From TMED14 sp041158165 (GTDB lineage: Bacteria > Bacteroidota > Bacteroidia > Flavobacteriales > Schleiferiaceae): a DNA stretch of 41,082 nt. The position numbers were made by a program, and so were the translations under genes. A model generated the notes under the pieces. That model had not been told where the DNA came from. It saw only the letters and a list, made by a program, of their open reading frames with translations, and made no database searches. The stretch lies in NCBI GenBank assembly GCA_041158165.1, contig JBEBBW010000012.1, forward strand, positions 1-41,082, written 5' to 3'. This document shows positions 37,725-41,082 of the stretch, in pieces (position 1 is the stretch's first letter; the number at the start of each line of letters is the position of its first letter).

Positions 37725-38693
37725 ATGAAACACCTAGCTACTGCCAGCCTCGCCTTGTTTGCCTTGGCCGCCTGCAAACCCACGGAACCTGAACCCGTTC
37801 CCGAAGTATATATCACGGATTCGCTCACGGTGAGTCCGAAGCAAAAAGTCTTGGTCATCGAGACGACCGGAACGTGGTGCCAGTACTGTCCCAATGGCGC
37901 CCAATCCATGCTGATGGCCATCAATACGTTCAACGACACGGTAAACCACGAGGCGCTGATCATTCCGTTCGCCTCCCACACCGGTGACCCCTTTGAGTCT
38001 TCGGTTCAAACGGCACTCAATACTGCCTTCCCGACGACCGGCGTTCCCAATTTTTACGTTCAAAATGCTGATGCGGGTCAAGACATTATGGGTCCGATTG
38101 CCGGCGCAATTGACGACGAACCGAAAGTTGGTGTGACCCATGCTTGGGTTATGAACGCTACCAACGACACGATTTATGTTTACCCTAAAGTGCAGTTCTT
38201 CGAAGACCACAAAGACGCGCAGTACTACGTTCAATCGTATGTATTGGTTACCAACATCGACGCCAAAGAATACAATGCGGGCGGACCGGTTATCAACCTG
38301 AATCAGGTTTCTTCAGTACCCATTGTAACGACGGGCTCTGGAGCCATTCCCACTAAGTGGACCGGTCAAGTCGATCCGCTCACGAAAAAGGTAGCTGGAG
38401 ACATTTACCAGCACGACCATATTCCGATGACGTCGGGGCTTACGCCCAACGCGTTCGGAGTAGAATTGGATTCCATTAATCCGCTGGGCAACGACTTTTT
38501 TGAGGGCGACATCTTCGGTTCTAAATTCACTCCGATTGTCATTAAAATCCCTTTGAATAAAGACATCCAGATGCAGGCGGTCCGCCAGCTCCTCCCGAAC
38601 GTGAAGCTCGAGGTTGCTACACTTCTTTGGACTCCCCGCCTTGACGGCGAGCCGGGTGTGCTCTTCGTGAACGGCCACATCGACCACAAGTAG
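37725..38693 (+). CDS. Omp28-like outer membrane lipoprotein with thioredoxin-like CxxC
   Basis: From the ATG at 37725 the product has 322 residues. A lipoprotein signal (SLALFALAAC, Cys17 as lipid site) is followed by a thioredoxin-like segment VLVIETTGTWCQYCPNGAQ with a C-x-x-C pair, and NAFGVEL and C-terminal beta-rich parts as in the Omp28 family (first known from Porphyromonas). The role of Omp28 proteins is not firmly known; the CxxC suggests redox activity or a structural disulfide. An ATG at 37701 is in frame but would put eight extra residues before the signal. The gene is followed by a strong terminator. Confidence 0.85.
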   Translation: MKHLATASLALFALAACKPTEPEPVPEVYITDSLTVSPKQKVLVIETTGTWCQYCPNGAQSMLMAINTFNDTVNHEALIIPFASHTGDPFESSVQTALNTAFPTTGVPNFYVQNADAGQDIMGPIAGAIDDEPKVGVTHAWVMNATNDTIYVYPKVQFFEDHKDAQYYVQSYVLVTNIDAKEYNAGGPVINLNQVSSVPIVTTGSGAIPTKWTGQVDPLTKKVAGDIYQHDHIPMTSGLTPNAFGVELDSINPLGNDFFEGDIFGSKFTPIVIKIPLNKDIQMQAVRQLLPNVKLEVATLLWTPRLDGEPGVLFVNGHIDHK

Positions 38694-38716
38694 TCGGTAA
38701 TCCGACACTTGTACCC

Positions 38717-38744
38717 AAGCCGGCCTTTGGGCCGGCTTTTTTTT
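38717..38744 (+). terminator. Intrinsic terminator of the Omp28-like gene
   Basis: AAGCCGGCC-TTTG-GGCCGGCTT followed by a run of T: a GC-rich stem of at least 7 bp and eight T. It lies 24 bases after the stop. On the minus strand the same hairpin lacks a T-run, so it would not clearly terminate the convergent GNAT gene. Confidence 0.95.
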
Positions 38745-38778
38745 GCCCCCTCTTTCGCGTGGCCGTTTGAGCTGACCC

Positions 38779-39291
38779 CTAGAGTGGCTTCGAAAGTATG
38801 AGGTCGGTTTGGTCGTCGCTACCCAGTCGAAAAACGTGGTGGCCTACTTCACTAAAATGGTAGCGGGCATAAAACCTTCGGGCTGCGAGGTTGTGTTCCC
38901 ACACGCCCAACCAAAGTTCCTGCGCATTCATGCTACGGGCCTGATCGGTAGCCCATTCCATGAGTTGGCCTCCCAAACCCTGGCCTTTGGCGGAATCAAG
39001 CACATAAAGGCGCTCCAGCTCAACTGCCCGAAGGCCACGATCTTCCGTCTGGGCTAATCCCCAATTGATTTTGGCGTAGGCCCAAAGTGTGCTGCCCGAG
39101 GCCATAAGGGCAAATTTGGATTCAGGGCACTGCAGCTCTATGTGGATCTGCTCGAGCGATAGCCGCTCGTCCAAGTAGGACTGCAGGTCTTCTGGCGAAT
39201 TGAAGGCTGCGAACGTCTCAACAAACGTCGTGCGACTCAGATCCTGCAGGCGCAACGCGTCTGCGAGCGTTGCCTCGCGAAGTCGAAGCAT
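38779..39291 (-). CDS. GNAT family N-acetyltransferase
   Basis: The 170-residue protein has the GNAT plan: REATLADALRLQDLSRTTFVETF at the N-terminus, the core strand ELERLYVLDSAKGQGLGGQLMEWA (the acetyl-CoA P-loop Q-x-x-G-x-G) and ELWLGVWEHNLAARRFYARYHFSEVG (motif B). It transfers acetyl from acetyl-CoA to an unknown amine. The size and the LSRTTFVETFA start resemble the SpeG/PaiA-like polyamine acetyltransferases, but this is only a resemblance. It begins 7 bases after the yidC stop. Confidence 0.87.
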   Translation of the reverse strand: MLRLREATLADALRLQDLSRTTFVETFAAFNSPEDLQSYLDERLSLEQIHIELQCPESKFALMASGSTLWAYAKINWGLAQTEDRGLRAVELERLYVLDSAKGQGLGGQLMEWATDQARSMNAQELWLGVWEHNLAARRFYARYHFSEVGHHVFRLGSDDQTDLILSKPL

Positions 39292-39298
39292 CTTGATG

Positions 39299-41020
39299 CT
39301 ATTTGCCGCGGCGAGCCCGACGGTTGCCGGCCTCTTTGTTGGCCTCGAGCATTTCGTTCATCTTTTTGGCGAAGCGCGACTGCGATCCACCCTTGGCTTT
39401 GGTTTCATCTATTTTGGCACGGATCGCCTTTTCGTCGATCACAAATTCCTTGATTACCCACTGCTGTCCAAACGTCAGCACGTTAGAAATGAAGTAGTAG
39501 TACGAAAGACCCGACGAGTAGTTGTTAAACCAAACGAGCAGCATAAACGGCATCAGGTACTGAATAATCAACATCTGCTGCTGCATCATGCTGTTGCCCG
39601 AAGTCGGAGTCATCGAATTGTTGAACTTCGTGTACAAGAAGGTCGAAATGGCCATCAACAGCGTGAAGAGCGAAACGTGCGCGCCGTAAAACGGAATCTC
39701 AAAGGGAAGGCTTAAGATGCTGTCGTAGCTCGAAAGGTCGTCGGCCCAAAGGAAGGCCTGTTGGCGCAGTTCAATAGATACCGGGAAAAAGCGGAACATC
39801 GCGATCAGGATCGGCAGCGACAGCAGCTGGGGAATGCAGCCGCCGAGCGGGTTCACTCCAGCCTTCTGGTAGAGGGCCATCGTCTCTTGCTGCTTCTTGG
39901 TGGGGTCCGCATCCTTGAATTTCTCGTTGAGCTCGTCCATCTCGGGCTTAAGCACGCGCATTTTGGCCATGCTCTTGTAGCTCGAGAACGTCAGCGGAGA
40001 CAACGCCAACTTGATAAGGGCCGCCATCAACAAGATGATGATACCGTAGTTCATTCCATACCCGTCGAGCCAATTGAACAGCGGAGACACGATGTACTTG
40101 CCGATCCAGCCGAAGATGCCCCAACCGAATGGGATCACCTCGTCGAAATTGCGGTCAAATGACTTAAGCGTTTGGTAGTGGTTTGGACCGTGGTACCAAA
40201 TGCCCGAGGCGGAAGCCACGCCATTGGTCGCCTTGAGTGTGAGCTTGGACTCAAACAGGCGGCTGTGGAGCGTATCGTCTGGGGTGCGCGTGCTAAGCTC
40301 TGCCAAGGCAAAACCTTGGTCGGCCTGCAGGATGCTGCTGAAGTACTGCTGCTTGTGGGCAACCCAGCCAAGGTTTTCGGCAGACTCGTCGTCGTCGGCT
40401 CCGTCACTCAAGCTGCTTCGCTCCTCTTCGGCATTTTCGTAGTAGTAAATGCTGGTGTTGGTAGCCTCATTTTTCAGGCTTTTCTCGTGGCGGATTCCCG
40501 CTTGGCGCCACGTAAGGGTCACGTCACTCTTGCTCGGCGTTTGAAGCGACCACTTAAGGCCGTAGCCCTCGGCTGGCAATTCATAGGTCCACGTCGTGCC
40601 TTTTCCGTCCTGAAAACGGTACAGTCCGCCCTCTTGCTCCACAAGGTAGGCGCCGCTACTAAGGCCTTCGATCACTTGATTTTGGTCAACGATTCGCAGC
40701 GGCTTGCCCTGCCAATCGCGGTATTCCTTGAGTTCGGCGTACTTGATTTGTCCGCCAAGGTTGCTGATCACATAGCGCACTTGGGCATTCTCAAGCACAA
40801 ATTCCTGCTCTTGGACTGAGGTATCCTGTCGTTCAGCAAGGGTATCGGCCGCTACCGGCTTCGCTTTGGGCGCGACTTTGGAAGGCGCCACCGCGGCGGA
40901 CTCATCGGGCTGTGTGGCCGGTTCCATGGTGCTGGCCCAGTACGAAGTTCCGAGCAAAATGGCCCCAATTAGGGCAAAACCAATGAGTTGGTTGCGATCC
41001 AAAAACGGACGTTGTTCCAT
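39299..41020 (-). CDS. yidC: Membrane protein insertase YidC
   Basis: The 573-residue protein has TM1 (LIGFALIGAILLGTSYWAS), a large periplasmic beta domain (about 60-330), and the conserved five-helix insertase core (about 345-545; YGIIILLMAALIKLALSPLTFSSYKSMAKM with the groove Arg/Lys region, GVNPLGGCIPQLLSLPILIAMF, LPFMLLVWFNNYSSGLSYYYF), ending in a basic tail (RRARRGK). YidC inserts membrane proteins alone or with SecYEG-SecDF. It begins 3 bases after the pyrG stop, the pairing usual in Bacteroidota. Confidence 0.97.
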   Translation of the reverse strand: MEQRPFLDRNQLIGFALIGAILLGTSYWASTMEPATQPDESAAVAPSKVAPKAKPVAADTLAERQDTSVQEQEFVLENAQVRYVISNLGGQIKYAELKEYRDWQGKPLRIVDQNQVIEGLSSGAYLVEQEGGLYRFQDGKGTTWTYELPAEGYGLKWSLQTPSKSDVTLTWRQAGIRHEKSLKNEATNTSIYYYENAEEERSSLSDGADDDESAENLGWVAHKQQYFSSILQADQGFALAELSTRTPDDTLHSRLFESKLTLKATNGVASASGIWYHGPNHYQTLKSFDRNFDEVIPFGWGIFGWIGKYIVSPLFNWLDGYGMNYGIIILLMAALIKLALSPLTFSSYKSMAKMRVLKPEMDELNEKFKDADPTKKQQETMALYQKAGVNPLGGCIPQLLSLPILIAMFRFFPVSIELRQQAFLWADDLSSYDSILSLPFEIPFYGAHVSLFTLLMAISTFLYTKFNNSMTPTSGNSMMQQQMLIIQYLMPFMLLVWFNNYSSGLSYYYFISNVLTFGQQWVIKEFVIDEKAIRAKIDETKAKGGSQSRFAKKMNEMLEANKEAGNRRARRGK

Positions 41021-41023
41021 GAT

Positions 41024-41082
41024 TTAAGCGTGTGCGTGCTGAAGCGCGGCCTCGACAAACGAGGTGAACAGCGGGTGCGGCG
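41024..41082 (-). CDS. pyrG: CTP synthase, C-terminal end (cut by window edge)
   Basis: Only the last 19 codons are present, reading PHPLFTSFVEAALQHAHA before the TAA at 41026-41024. The HPLF-x-SF-x-x-A motif is the typical C-terminus of the glutaminase half of PyrG, and pyrG is the expected gene upstream of yidC in this phylum. Too short to check further. Confidence 0.8.
   Translation of the reverse strand, partial: PHPLFTSFVEAALQHAHA

Noticed and set aside
1..41082. CRISPR arrays, insertion sequences, prophage or toxin-antitoxin genes
   Set aside because: I searched for spaced repeats, transposase or nuclease motifs and small paired genes and found none; the window is core genome with envelope genes.

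Overview
The window is a chromosomal housekeeping region of a Bacteroidota bacterium, probably of the order Flavobacteriales and unusually GC-rich for that group. The evidence is a fused SecDF, a type III glutamine synthetase, a short HPF next to a tyrosine recombinase, yidC directly downstream of pyrG, a PorE-like OmpA protein, an FG-GAP protein with a type IX secretion-like C-terminus, an Omp28-type lipoprotein, and repeated TAnnTTTG promoter elements. Shine-Dalgarno sequences are essentially absent except for one very strong one in front of rpsU. The family is inferred only; no 16S rRNA gene is present.

Layout. Bases 1-6683 (all minus strand) hold the translation/transcription cluster, in transcription order: rpsU, a tyrosine recombinase (xerC-like), hpf, four tRNAs (Thr-TGT, Tyr, Gly, Thr-GGT), tuf, tRNA-Trp, secE, nusG, rplK, rplA, rplJ, rplL and the start of rpoB. 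Bases 6723-13255 (minus) are a tightly coupled operon: purM, prfA, pyrF, an RmlD-like reductase, an NSS sodium symporter, a 45-codon membrane peptide resembling MetS-type NSS small subunits, and a helix-hairpin-helix membrane protein. Bases 13316-21526 (minus) hold a TPR/propeller/OmpA/LysM envelope protein, glnA type III, a TatA/B-like gene and secDF. A secreted FG-GAP repeat protein and a DCC-family protein follow on the plus strand (21582-24625), then mdh and gyrB on the minus strand.

Bases 27631-33092 hold a beta-barrel protein and a ~1000-residue TPR protein in one operon, divergent from ftsE. Bases 33096-37677 carry a double glycosyltransferase, queA, and a secreted endonuclease/exonuclease/phosphatase-fold protein with an internal 54-bp tandem repeat. 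The right end has an Omp28-like lipoprotein, then a GNAT acetyltransferase, yidC and the last codons of pyrG (minus strand).

The region is compact: no gap exceeds about 150 bases, terminators abut or overlap the next gene's start signals, and several start codons lie only 5-6 bases after a promoter -7 element, suggesting leaderless or near-leaderless mRNAs. I see no mobile element, prophage, CRISPR array or classical defence island, and no clearly new multi-gene system. The most informative signals are the rpsU Shine-Dalgarno, the terminator merged with the recombinase start codon, the hidden MetS-like subunit, the PorE-like protein with two LysM domains, the fused glycosyltransferase, and the TPR/barrel pair.
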